A stretch of DNA of 64,000 nucleotides from Martinezella lusitana. Its GTDB lineage: Bacteria; Pseudomonadota; Alphaproteobacteria; Rhizobiales; Rhizobiaceae. This document shows, one piece after another, positions 17,912 to 26,540 of the stretch. Below the pieces are notes generated by a model. It saw only the letters and a list, made by a program, of their open reading frames with translations. It searched no databases and had not been told where the DNA came from. Each line of letters starts with the position of its first letter. Position 1 is the stretch's first letter. The stretch is from assembly GCF_016901135.1 (NCBI RefSeq), contig NZ_JAFEVL010000048.1, positions 682,001 through 746,000 of the forward strand. The letters run 5' to 3'. The position numbers were made by a program, and so were the translations under genes.

Positions 17912-18598
17912 TCATTCGCTGTCGTCGACCAATTTCCAGACGAGCCCCCCTAAAGCGCCACCCACGATCGGCGCCACCCAAAACAGCCAAAGCTGCTGCA
18001 ACGCCCAACCGCCGACGAACAGGGCCTGACCTGTCGAACGGGCCGGATTGACCGAGGTATTGGTGATCGGGATCGAAATGAGGTGGATCAGCGTCAGCGA
18101 AAGGCCGATGGCGATCGGCGCGAAGCCGGCCGGCACCTTGCTGCTCGTCGAACCGAGAATCACGACCAGGAAGAACAAGGTCAACACGATCTCGGCCACC
18201 AAAGCCGATAGCAGGGAGTAACCACCCGGCGAATGTTCTCCGTAACCATTTGCCGCAAAGCCGCCGAGCTGGAAATCGGCCTTGCCGCTCGCGATCAGGT
18301 ACAGCACGGCGGCCGCCACGACCGCACCGACAACTTGCACGACAATATAAGGAATGAGCTGCCCGCCGGGAAAGCGACCAGCAACCGTCAAACCAACCGA
18401 AACGGCTGGATTGAAATGGCCGCCGGAGATACCGCCGACCGCATAGGCCATGGTCAGCACCGTCAAACCAAACGCAAAAGCAACACCTAGAAAACCGATA
18501 CCGAGGCTCGGAAATGCCGCTGCGAAGATTGCGCTGCCGCAGCCGCCGAATACGAGCCAGAACGTCCCAAGAAACTCAGCAATGAGCTTTTTCTGCAT
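17912..18598 (-). CDS. aqpZ: Aquaporin Z
   Basis: A 228-residue six-helix water channel. Both NPA boxes are present (N63-P-A65 and N184-P-A186). The selectivity filter residues read F43, H172, T181 and R187, which match the water-selective AqpZ pattern and not that of glycerol facilitators. I chose ATG 18598 because GGAGAAGGG precedes it and the first helix follows at once. It sits within the dcw cluster between ddl and murB, divergent from an MHS transporter, and has its own terminator, so it is not part of the cell wall operon. Confidence 0.95.
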   Translation of the reverse strand: MQKKLIAEFLGTFWLVFGGCGSAIFAAAFPSLGIGFLGVAFAFGLTVLTMAYAVGGISGGHFNPAVSVGLTVAGRFPGGQLIPYIVVQVVGAVVAAAVLYLIASGKADFQLGGFAANGYGEHSPGGYSLLSALVAEIVLTLFFLVVILGSTSSKVPAGFAPIAIGLSLTLIHLISIPITNTSVNPARSTGQALFVGGWALQQLWLFWVAPIVGGALGGLVWKLVDDSE

Positions 18599-18815
18599 GA
18601 ACCCTTCTCCTCTGCCCTCAACTGAAGCGAAAGTCAGCCATTTAAGAAAAAGATTCCGGGAAGGACTCGCCGGAGACACGCCCACTCAGTGGCAAACATT
18701 CGCTCAATTGCTCGCGAATCAACCATTACGGCTAAACGATAGCATGCAACCGGTGATTTCTTGTTCATTTAGCGTTTGCGTCGAACAAAAATTACGCTAA
18801 GGACACATTTTACCC

Positions 18816-18832
18816 GCTAAGGTAACCTTAGC
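18816..18832. promoter_or_regulatory. 17-bp palindrome before the MHS transporter
   Basis: GCTAAGGT-A-ACCTTAGC, perfect 8-bp arms about a single base, ending 22 nt before the transporter start codon. A further half site GCTAAGG lies at 18796-18802. The symmetry suggests a dimeric repressor site for the transporter gene. The regulator is unknown and is not encoded next to it. Confidence 0.5.
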
Positions 18833-18853
18833 AGCATCTAAATTGGTGGGATC

Positions 18854-20185
18854 ATGACTGACGCGATATCTCCCTTATCGCCGACCCCCTCGTCATCGAA
18901 CAACGCTGTTGCGAATTCCCCGGCACGTGTTCTGATCGCGAGCCTCATCGGCACAACGATCGAATTTTTCGATTTCTATGTTTATGCGACGGCGGCGGTC
19001 ATCGTCTTCCCGAAGCTGTTTTTCCCTGCGAGCGATCCAACCTCGGCAACGCTCCAGTCCTTCGCGACCTTCTCCATCGCCTTTTTCGCACGTCCGATCG
19101 GCGCGATGATCTTCGGCCACTTCGGTGACCGGATCGGCCGAAAGGCGACGCTCGTCGCAGCATTGATGACCATGGGCCTCTCGACGGTGGTGATCGGGCT
19201 GCTGCCGACCTACGAATCCATCGGCGTTGCGGCTCCGCTCCTGCTGGCACTTTGCCGCCTTGGCCAGGGCCTTGGTCTCGGTGGCGAATGGGGCGGCGCG
19301 GTGTTGCTCGCAACCGAGAATGCGCCGGAAGGCAAGCGCAGCTGGTATGCCATGTTCCCACAGCTCGGCGCCCCCATCGGCTTCATCCTCTCGGCAGGCC
19401 TCTTCCTGATCCTGCGCGAAAGCATGACGGACGCCGACTTCCTGAGCTACGGCTGGCGTATTCCCTTCCTGATCAGCCTCGTACTGGTCGCAGTCGGCCT
19501 CTATGTCCGCCTGAAGATCACCGAAACGCCGGAATTCCGCCGCGCCATCGAAAAGGAAGAGCGCGTTTCCGTTCCGATCGCCGTCATTTTCCGCTCGCAC
19601 CTACGCAGCCTGATTCTCGGCACCATCATCGCGGTCGCAACCTTCGTGCTGTTCTATCTGATGACAGCGTTTACGCTGAGCTGGGGCACCAGACCGGTGG
19701 GGACTGGGCCGCTGCCGGCAGGTCTCGGCTATTCGCAGGGCCAGTTCCTCGTCGTTCAGCTTGTTGGTGTCGTCTTCTTCGGCTTGATGATTCCGATCTC
19801 CGGCCTGCTCTCGGACCGCTATTCGCGCCGTCTGGTTCTGGTGCTCACGACCATCGGCATCCTGATCTTCGGCCTATTCTATTCATCGCTGCTGACCGCC
19901 GGCCTTGCGGGCGCCTTCGCCTGCTCGATCATCGGCCTGGCGCTGATGGGCTTCACCTACGGTCCGATCGGAGCGGCGTTGGCTGCCCCCTTCCCGACCG
20001 CCGTGCGCTACACCGGTGCGTCGATGACCTTCAATCTCGGCGGCATCGTCGGTGCATCGCTCGCACCCTATATCGCCACCTGGCTCGCGACGAACTACGG
20101 CCTCATCTATGTCGGCTACTACCTGACGGCTGCGGCGGCGTTCTCGCTGATCGGCATCATCCTGTCGGGCAACGACGAAATCTGA
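18854..20185 (+). CDS. MFS transporter, metabolite:H+ symporter family
   Basis: A 443-residue protein with about twelve hydrophobic segments. The loop between helices 2 and 3 reads GHFGDRIGRKATLVAALMTMGLSTVVIGLLPTY, the hallmark of the MHS branch (relatives of KgtP, ShiA and ProP), and EFFDFYVYATAA in helix 1 is also typical. MHS carriers import organic acids, shikimate or betaines with protons. The substrate cannot be set from sequence alone. It is divergent from aqpZ and flanked by a palindromic operator candidate and a terminator. Confidence 0.9.
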   Translation: MTDAISPLSPTPSSSNNAVANSPARVLIASLIGTTIEFFDFYVYATAAVIVFPKLFFPASDPTSATLQSFATFSIAFFARPIGAMIFGHFGDRIGRKATLVAALMTMGLSTVVIGLLPTYESIGVAAPLLLALCRLGQGLGLGGEWGGAVLLATENAPEGKRSWYAMFPQLGAPIGFILSAGLFLILRESMTDADFLSYGWRIPFLISLVLVAVGLYVRLKITETPEFRRAIEKEERVSVPIAVIFRSHLRSLILGTIIAVATFVLFYLMTAFTLSWGTRPVGTGPLPAGLGYSQGQFLVVQLVGVVFFGLMIPISGLLSDRYSRRLVLVLTTIGILIFGLFYSSLLTAGLAGAFACSIIGLALMGFTYGPIGAALAAPFPTAVRYTGASMTFNLGGIVGASLAPYIATWLATNYGLIYVGYYLTAAAAFSLIGIILSGNDEI

Positions 20186-20206
20186 GGACATTGCCGTAAC
20201 CAATTG

Positions 20207-20236
20207 AAAAGGCCGGGTGAAAACCCGGCCTTTTTG
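20207..20236 (+). terminator. Rho-independent terminator of MHS transporter
   Basis: 8-bp stem GGCCGGGT/ACCCGGCC (20211-20218 with 20223-20230) flanked by A-run and T-run, between the convergent transporter gene and murB; it may act in both directions. Confidence 0.9.
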
Positions 20237-20275
20237 TTGAATCACTTTATGAACCGCTGACCGGGTGAAGCCGCC

Positions 20276-21250
20276 CTACTCCGTCGTGACGCCCTGGAAC
20301 GGACGAACTTCCCGGCCGGGCATGAAGCCGCCGAGGCGCTTGATTTCCCATTCCAGTTTGACGCCGGATTTCTCGAAAACTTCGCGGCGAACCTGCTCGC
20401 CCAGATATTCGAGATCGTAACCGGTTGCCTGCTCCATGTTGATCATGAAATTGCAGTGCAGCGACGACATCTGCGCGCCGCCGATGACGAGACCGCGGCA
20501 ACCGGCCTCATCGATCAATTTCCAGGCGGAAAGACCATCCGGATTCTTGAAGGTCGACCCGCCGGTCTTCTCCCGAATCGGCTGCACGGTTTCGCGATGC
20601 GCCCGCACGGCATCCATCTCTGCGCGGATCTTGACCTTGTCCTCGGGATAGCCCTCGAACAGAACATGGGTGAAGATCAGATCTTCCGAAGCGTCGGAAT
20701 GTCGATAGCTATAGCCCATCTCGGCATTGCCAAGCACATGCTTCTCGCCCTTGCGGTCGACCGCGTGCACCTCGATGACGCGTTCGCGTGTCTCGGCGCC
20801 GTTGGCGCCGGCATTCATCCGCGTCGCGCCGCCGATAGTGCCTGGAATGCCGTAGTAGAAATGGAAACCGCCAATGCCGTTGTCCATTGCCATGGCCGCG
20901 ACGTGCTTGTCCGGGCATGTGGCGCCCGCCAGGATGCGGTTATTGCCGTCGAGCTCGACCGAGCCGAAGCCCTTGGCCGAAAGCCTGAGCACAATGCCCG
21001 GGATACCGCCATCGCGCACCAATATATTCGAACCCACGCCGACCACCGTCAGCGGCACCTCTTCCGGCAGGATCTTCAGGAAAGCGATGAGATCGTCCGT
21101 GTCGTGCGGCTGGAACATCAGCTCCGCCAACCCGCCGGCGCGGAACCACGTCACACGATCCATCGGCGCATCCGGCGTCAGCCGACCCCTGATGTCCTTT
21201 ACACCGGCGCCGAGCGACGCCAGAAGCTTTTCCCCATTTACCTGTTTCAT
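20276..21250 (-). CDS. murB: UDP-N-acetylenolpyruvoylglucosamine reductase MurB
   Basis: A 324-residue FAD enzyme that reduces enolpyruvyl-UDP-GlcNAc to UDP-MurNAc. FAD-domain motifs are VVGVGSNILVRDGG and the GIPGTIGGATRMNAGA segment. The catalytic serine lies in GGSTFKNPDG and the C-terminal part has CNFMINMEQATGYD. The length is that of type II MurB. The ATG overlaps the murC stop by 4 nt. It ends the upstream arm of the dcw cluster. Confidence 0.97.
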   Translation of the reverse strand: MKQVNGEKLLASLGAGVKDIRGRLTPDAPMDRVTWFRAGGLAELMFQPHDTDDLIAFLKILPEEVPLTVVGVGSNILVRDGGIPGIVLRLSAKGFGSVELDGNNRILAGATCPDKHVAAMAMDNGIGGFHFYYGIPGTIGGATRMNAGANGAETRERVIEVHAVDRKGEKHVLGNAEMGYSYRHSDASEDLIFTHVLFEGYPEDKVKIRAEMDAVRAHRETVQPIREKTGGSTFKNPDGLSAWKLIDEAGCRGLVIGGAQMSSLHCNFMINMEQATGYDLEYLGEQVRREVFEKSGVKLEWEIKRLGGFMPGREVRPFQGVTTE

Positions 21251-22662
21251 GCGGACTTACCCGAGAGGCCTTCCAATTCCTTTGGCAATGATGCTGCCCA
21301 ATACGTGATGCTGCCAGCCCCCAACAAAACCACAAAATCACCCGGTCGCGCAATCTCCGCAACCATGGCGGCAAGATCTTCCTGCGATGGCAGATAGCGC
21401 GCATCGCGATGGCCGCCAGCCTTGATGCGCGAAACCAGCGTCTGTGAATCCGCTCCTTCGATCGGATCCTCGCCTGCGGCATAGACGGGTGCCAGAAAGA
21501 TACTGTCGGCATCATTAAAGCAGGCGGCGAACTCTTCGAAGAGGCTCGACAGGCGCGTATAGCGGTGCGGCTGGTGGACGGCGATGATACGCCCGTTGCA
21601 GGCTTCGCGCGCGGCCTTCAGAACCGCCTTGATTTCGACGGGGTGGTGGCCGTAATCGTCGAAGACCTTGATCCCGTTCCATTCGCCGGTCAGCGTAAAG
21701 CGGCGCTTGACGCCGCCGAAGGACGCCAGACCCTTGGCGATGGCCTCGCTGGAGATGCCGAGGCGGTTGGCAACGGCGACCGCTGCCGTCGCATTGGAAA
21801 TGTTGTGGCGGCCGGGCATCGGCATCATGAGATCCTTGATGTGGATCACCTTGCCCGTGCGGCGCCTGCGGATTTCGACGTCGAACAGCGACCGCGTGCC
21901 ATCGATGCGGACATTCGCGAAGCGCACATCGGCCTGTGGGTTCTCGCCGTAGGTGATGATCTTGCGGTCTTCGATGCGACCGACCAGGGACTGGACTTCC
22001 GGATGGTCGATGCACATGACGCCGAAGCCGTAGAATGGCACGTTCTCGACAAACTGCCGGAAGGCGGCGCGCACGGCGTCGAAATTGCCGTAATGGTCAA
22101 GATGCTCCGGATCGATATTGGTAACCACAGCGACGTCGGCCGGCAATTTCAGGAAGGTGCCGTCCGATTCGTCGGCCTCGACTACCATCCATTCGCCCGC
22201 GCCCATGCGCGCATTGGTACCGTAGGCATTGATGATGCCGCCGTTGATCACGGTCGGGTCAAGCCCGCCGGCTTCGAGCAGCGTTGCCACCAGCGAGGTG
22301 GTCGTGGTCTTGCCATGCGTGCCGCCGATGGCGATGGAATTGCGGAAACGCATCAGCTCGGCCAGCATCTCGGCACGACGCACCACCGGCAACAGCTTTT
22401 CGCGCGCCGCGATGAGTTCCGGATTGCTCTTCTTGATGGCGGTGGAAACAACAACGACTTCCGCATCGCCGAGGTTTTCCGCCTTGTGACCGATATGAAC
22501 CGGTATGCCCTTGTCGCGCAGCCGCTGCACGTTGGCGCTTTCCGATTGATCGGACCCCTGCACGCGATGACCGAGGTTATGCAACACCTCGGCAATTCCG
22601 CTCATGCCGATACCGCCGATACCGATAAAATGTACAAGGCCGATTGCCTTCGGCAGCTTCAT
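21247..22662 (-). CDS. murC: UDP-N-acetylmuramate--L-alanine ligase MurC
   Basis: A 471-residue Mur ligase adding L-Ala to UDP-MurNAc. The N-terminal Rossmann motif is GIGGIGMSGIAEVLHNLGH, the ATP loop is GGTHGKTTTTSLVA and the central conserved part includes DESDGTFLKLPADVAVVTNIDPEHLDHYG. The C-terminal domain has VFDDYGHHPVEIKA. It is coupled to murG upstream and murB downstream by 4-nt overlaps. Confidence 0.98.
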   Translation of the reverse strand: MKLPKAIGLVHFIGIGGIGMSGIAEVLHNLGHRVQGSDQSESANVQRLRDKGIPVHIGHKAENLGDAEVVVVSTAIKKSNPELIAAREKLLPVVRRAEMLAELMRFRNSIAIGGTHGKTTTTSLVATLLEAGGLDPTVINGGIINAYGTNARMGAGEWMVVEADESDGTFLKLPADVAVVTNIDPEHLDHYGNFDAVRAAFRQFVENVPFYGFGVMCIDHPEVQSLVGRIEDRKIITYGENPQADVRFANVRIDGTRSLFDVEIRRRRTGKVIHIKDLMMPMPGRHNISNATAAVAVANRLGISSEAIAKGLASFGGVKRRFTLTGEWNGIKVFDDYGHHPVEIKAVLKAAREACNGRIIAVHQPHRYTRLSSLFEEFAACFNDADSIFLAPVYAAGEDPIEGADSQTLVSRIKAGGHRDARYLPSQEDLAAMVAEIARPGDFVVLLGAGSITYWAASLPKELEGLSGKSA

Positions 22663-23783
22663 GCGCCTGCCCCCTTGAATTGCTGAATTGAACGTCCCGC
22701 CGCAATAGCCTCGACCATGTCGGCGAGCAAGTTGGCCGCATCCGGCTTGCCTGCCTGTTTGGCGGCAGCCGCCATCTTTGCGAGCTTTTCCGGCATCGTC
22801 ATCGAACCGCGCAGAATAGTCGAAAGCTTCTCCGGCGTCAGTTCCGATTGCGCGATGACCTTGACGCCGCCGGTTGCCGCAAGCGCTGCCGCATTGGCGG
22901 CCTGATCATGATCCAGCGCATGCGGATAGGGCACGAGGATCGCCGGGCGGCCGATGACGGCGAGCTCGGATACCGTCGAAGCCCCGGAGCGGCAGAGAAC
23001 CAGATGCGCCGCACCGATACGCTCGGCCATGTCGGTGAAGAACGGCGCTATATCCGCGCCCATCTCCAGCCTTCTGGTGCAGCTGTTGACCGTTTCCATA
23101 TCCTCGGGACGAACCTGCTGTGTAATCCGCAGGCGCTTGCGCAGCGGCTCTTCCAGCAGGCTGATGGCTGTTGGCACCGCCTTCGAGAAGTACTGAGCGC
23201 CCTGGCTGCCGCCGAAGACGACCAGGTTGAAAGGATCATCCGGAACAGAAGGCACATAGGGCCGCTTGGCAGCCTCGATGACGGCCGGGCGCACCGGGTT
23301 GCCGGTCGTCACTGTCTTTTCCGAAAAGGCGCCGCCATCTTCTGCCAGGAAGCCGCCGGCGATCGCGCGCACCCGCGTCGCAAGCATCTTGTTGGCACGC
23401 CCCATGACCGCATTCTGTTCATGGATCATCGACGGCACGCCCATGCGGGTGGCAGCGAGCAGCGGCGGAACGGTCGGGTAGCCGCCGAAGCCGACGACGC
23501 AGAGCGGCTTGATTCTATTGATCAGCTTGCGCGCCACGCGCATGCCCGTCCACAGCGTCCATAGGGCGCCGGCGACCTTCAAGGGATTCTTGGAGCCGAT
23601 CGTCGCCGACGGCACGACATGGATCTCATCGGCCGGAAACTTGCCGGCATAGCGTTCGGCGCGGCTGTCGGTGACGAGGTGCACGGAATAGTCGCGCTCC
23701 TTCAGCTTATAGGCCAGCGCCTCGGCCGGAAACACGTGGCCGCCGGTTCCGCCGGCGGCAAGAAGGATAGTACCTTTACTCAT
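22659..23783 (-). CDS. murG: MurG transferase (lipid II synthesis)
   Basis: A 374-residue GT-B glycosyltransferase that adds GlcNAc to lipid I at the inner membrane face, giving lipid II. Signatures are the N-terminal AAGGTGGHVFPAEALA, the GFGGYPTVPPLLA segment, HEQNAVMGRANK and the UDP-GlcNAc site VLCRSGASTVSELAVIGRPAILVPYPHALDHDQ. It starts 181 nt after ftsW, a larger gap than elsewhere in the cluster, and that gap contains a 62-codon open frame. Confidence 0.98.
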   Translation of the reverse strand: MSKGTILLAAGGTGGHVFPAEALAYKLKERDYSVHLVTDSRAERYAGKFPADEIHVVPSATIGSKNPLKVAGALWTLWTGMRVARKLINRIKPLCVVGFGGYPTVPPLLAATRMGVPSMIHEQNAVMGRANKMLATRVRAIAGGFLAEDGGAFSEKTVTTGNPVRPAVIEAAKRPYVPSVPDDPFNLVVFGGSQGAQYFSKAVPTAISLLEEPLRKRLRITQQVRPEDMETVNSCTRRLEMGADIAPFFTDMAERIGAAHLVLCRSGASTVSELAVIGRPAILVPYPHALDHDQAANAAALAATGGVKVIAQSELTPEKLSTILRGSMTMPEKLAKMAAAAKQAGKPDAANLLADMVEAIAAGRSIQQFKGAGA

Positions 23784-23968
23784 AATCTTCGCTCCCGCGA
23801 ATACCCCACTACTCGGGGCATATCCCTAATATAGGAAGCCGCCTCGACCGCGTCATCAACGCGGGCCGAGCCTCCCTCATAGACGGCCGCCTCTGGAAAA
23901 GCGACCGGAGAATGAGCAGGAGGCAGGAGATGTCGGGGATGGAGCACAGGCAAGTTCAAATCAATCAC
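23780..23968 (-). CDS. Possible small ORF between ftsW and murG
   Basis: A 62-codon frame begins with GTG overlapping the ftsW stop (GTGA) and ends with TGA overlapping the murG start (ATGA), the geometry of coupled genes. Against it, the codons include several that are rare in neighbouring genes (CGA, AGG, AGA, TTA), no ribosome site is obvious and the peptide (rich in Pro, His and Val at the start) matches nothing I know. It may be just an untranslated spacer. Confidence 0.2.
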   Translation of the reverse strand: MIDLNLPVLHPRHLLPPAHSPVAFPEAAVYEGGSARVDDAVEAASYIRDMPRVVGYSRERRL

Positions 23969-25119
23969 TCCGCCGGCAATCCATGCGTCACGCGGAACAG
24001 GCTGCGATCCTGCGCACGCTTTTCCGGGCGGTGACGCGTCAACGCCAGAATGAAGCCTGCGGTCACGCAGATCGCCGTCATCGATGAACCACCATAGGAA
24101 ATCAGCGGCAGGGTCATGCCCTTGGCCGGTAGCAGCTGCAGGTTCACACCGATGTTGATGATCGACTGGATACCGATCTGCAGCACCAGGCCGGCAACGG
24201 CGAAGCGGTTGAAGTCGTTCTTCTCCTTATAGGCGTGGGACAGCCCCCGCAGGACCAGGAACGCGAAGATGCAGACGAGCACCATGCAGAAGATGACACC
24301 GAACTCCTCGGCCGCTACCGAGAAGATGAAGTCGGTATGGGCGTCCGGAATGATGCGCTTGACGATGCCCTCGCCCGGGCCGACACCGAACCAGTTGCCG
24401 TGAACAATCGCTTCCTTGGCGGTATCGACCTGGAACGTATCGCCCTCGCCGGTCATGAATTTATCGACGCGGAGCGCCACGTGGGGAAAGACATAATAGG
24501 CCGCGACGAACCCGCCGGCGCCAAGGCCGCCGAGCACCGAAATCCAGAGCCAGGGCATGCCGGCCATGAAGAACATGCCGCCCCAGACGGCCGTCGTCAG
24601 GATCGTCTGACCAAGGTCCGGCTGCGCGACGAGCAGCGCAGCGACAATGCCGAAGAGAATGATAGCGAAGAGATTGCCCGGAATTTCCGGCTGGCGCGCA
24701 TGCTCGGCAAACAGCCAGGCGCAGACGACGACGAAAGCGGGCTTCATGAATTCCGAAGGCTGAATCGACAGCGCCGCGATATTGACCCAGCGTCGAGAGC
24801 CCTTGACCTCGATGCCGAAGAACAGGGCAAAAAGCATCATCGCCAGCGAGATGACCAGCAGGATGACCGCCGTGCGCCGCACCTGTCGCGGCGTCATGAA
24901 GGAAATGCCGATCATCGCAGCGATCGCCGGAACGAGGAACAGGGCGTGGCGCTTGACGAAGTGGAAGGGTTCAAGCCCGATACGCTCCGCCACCGCCGGC
25001 GAGGCCGCGAAGGAAAGCATGAAGCCGATACCGATCAACAGAATGAAAAGGGCAAGGAACACTCGGTCGATGGTCCAGAACCATTCGGCCAAGGCCCCAC
25101 GTTCAACGCGGCTTACCAT
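23965..25119 (-). CDS. ftsW: Peptidoglycan polymerase FtsW
   Basis: A 384-residue SEDS protein with about ten membrane segments that polymerises lipid II at the septum with FtsI. SEDS signatures visible are GSRRWVNIAALSIQPSEFMKPAFVV, the extracellular loop with GVGPGEGIVKRIIPDAHTDFIFSVAAEEFG and the C-terminal PLISYGGSSM. It lies 1 nt after the murD stop. The N-terminus has a cytoplasmic stretch of about 20 residues before the first helix. Confidence 0.97.
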   Translation of the reverse strand: MVSRVERGALAEWFWTIDRVFLALFILLIGIGFMLSFAASPAVAERIGLEPFHFVKRHALFLVPAIAAMIGISFMTPRQVRRTAVILLVISLAMMLFALFFGIEVKGSRRWVNIAALSIQPSEFMKPAFVVVCAWLFAEHARQPEIPGNLFAIILFGIVAALLVAQPDLGQTILTTAVWGGMFFMAGMPWLWISVLGGLGAGGFVAAYYVFPHVALRVDKFMTGEGDTFQVDTAKEAIVHGNWFGVGPGEGIVKRIIPDAHTDFIFSVAAEEFGVIFCMVLVCIFAFLVLRGLSHAYKEKNDFNRFAVAGLVLQIGIQSIINIGVNLQLLPAKGMTLPLISYGGSSMTAICVTAGFILALTRHRPEKRAQDRSLFRVTHGLPAE

Positions 25120-25120
25120 A

Positions 25121-26533
25121 TCATTTGCCTCCAGTTGCTGAACCGATCAGCATGGTGACACCATCGATCGCAGCCACATGACTGACGAAGGCGTCACCCC
25201 TGACCTCGAAATTCTTATACTGATCGAAGCTTGCGCAGGCCGGTGACAGCATCACCGCCGCAGACCCATGTTCATCCCTGTCGGCATCGGCAGCCGCATG
25301 CGCGACAGCGCGTTCCAGCGTGCCTGATATCTCGTAGGGCACCTGTTCGCCGAGCGTCGCCGCAAAGGCAGGCGCCGCCTCTCCGATCAGATAGGCTTTC
25401 GCAATACGCGGAAAGAGCGGTGCCAGGCTCGTTATACCGCCTTCTTTCGGCAGGCCACCGGCGATCCAATAGATATTCTCGTAGCTCGAAAGCGCAGGTG
25501 CCGCGGCATCCGCATTGGTCGCCTTGGAGTCGTTGACGAACACGACCCGGCCGCGCCGTCCGACCGGCTGCATGCGGTGCTTGAGGCCGGGAAAGGATTT
25601 CAGCCCAGCGCGGATCTCATCGGGAGAAACGCCGACCGCCAGGCAGGCGGCAATCGCCGCAGCGGCATTCTGCGCGTTATGGCCGCCGCGCAATGTCTGG
25701 ATTCCATTGAGATCGGCAATCTCGGTCGTCGCACCGACAGACACCTGCATGATGCGGCTGCCTTCGGCATAAAGGCCGTCAGCAAGCACGTGTCGGCGTG
25801 AAATCCGGGTCACCTTGCCGCCGGCCCGCTCGATACGATCGGCGATCAATGAAGAATGACTGTCATCGACGCCGACGACGGCCATGCCGCTGCCTGCGAC
25901 GAGCCGTTCCTTGATATCGGCATAATGCTGCATCGTGCCGTGCCGATCGAGATGGTCGGGCGTCAGGTTCAGCAGAATGCCGGCCGAGGGATTGAGCGTC
26001 GGCGCGAGATCGATCTGGTACGACGAGCATTCGACGACGTAGTAGCGCCCGGCCTTCGGCGGATCGAGCGTCAGGATCGCCGTGCCGATATTGCCGCCAA
26101 GCTGCGTGTCGCGACCGCTCGACTGCAGGATATGGGCGATCAGCGCCGTCGTCGTCGATTTGCCGTTGGTTCCGGTGATCGCGATGAACGGGCAATCCGG
26201 CGCTTGCGCCCGGCGCTCGCGAACGAACAGCTCGACATCGCCGATGATCTCAACGCCTGCGGCATGCGCAAGATCAACAGTCCAGTGCGGCTTGGGATGT
26301 GTCAGCGGCACGCCGGGCGACAGGACGAAGACCGATAGCCCGTTCCAGTCGATCGTCCTGAGATCGGCGACCGCTATTCCTTCCGCAGCCGCTGCGGCCA
26401 CGCTGTCCGGGTTGTCGTCCCAGGCCGTGACCTCGGCACCACCGGCGACGAGCGCACGCGCCGTCGCAAAGCCCGAGCCGCCAAGGCCGAACAGGGCGAC
26501 CTTTTTTTCTTTCAGCGTGGTGACAGGGATCAT
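25121..26533 (-). CDS. murD: UDP-MurNAc-L-Ala--D-Glu ligase MurD
   Basis: A 470-residue Mur ligase adding D-glutamate. N-terminal motif LFGLGGSGFATARAL, ATP loop AITGTNGKSTTTALIAH, central NLTPDHLDRHGTM and the C-terminal VNDSKATNADAAAPAL are diagnostic. It is 7 nt downstream of mraY. Confidence 0.97.
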   Translation of the reverse strand: MIPVTTLKEKKVALFGLGGSGFATARALVAGGAEVTAWDDNPDSVAAAAAEGIAVADLRTIDWNGLSVFVLSPGVPLTHPKPHWTVDLAHAAGVEIIGDVELFVRERRAQAPDCPFIAITGTNGKSTTTALIAHILQSSGRDTQLGGNIGTAILTLDPPKAGRYYVVECSSYQIDLAPTLNPSAGILLNLTPDHLDRHGTMQHYADIKERLVAGSGMAVVGVDDSHSSLIADRIERAGGKVTRISRRHVLADGLYAEGSRIMQVSVGATTEIADLNGIQTLRGGHNAQNAAAAIAACLAVGVSPDEIRAGLKSFPGLKHRMQPVGRRGRVVFVNDSKATNADAAAPALSSYENIYWIAGGLPKEGGITSLAPLFPRIAKAYLIGEAAPAFAATLGEQVPYEISGTLERAVAHAAADADRDEHGSAAVMLSPACASFDQYKNFEVRGDAFVSHVAAIDGVTMLIGSATGGK

Positions 26534-26540
26534 CGATGCC

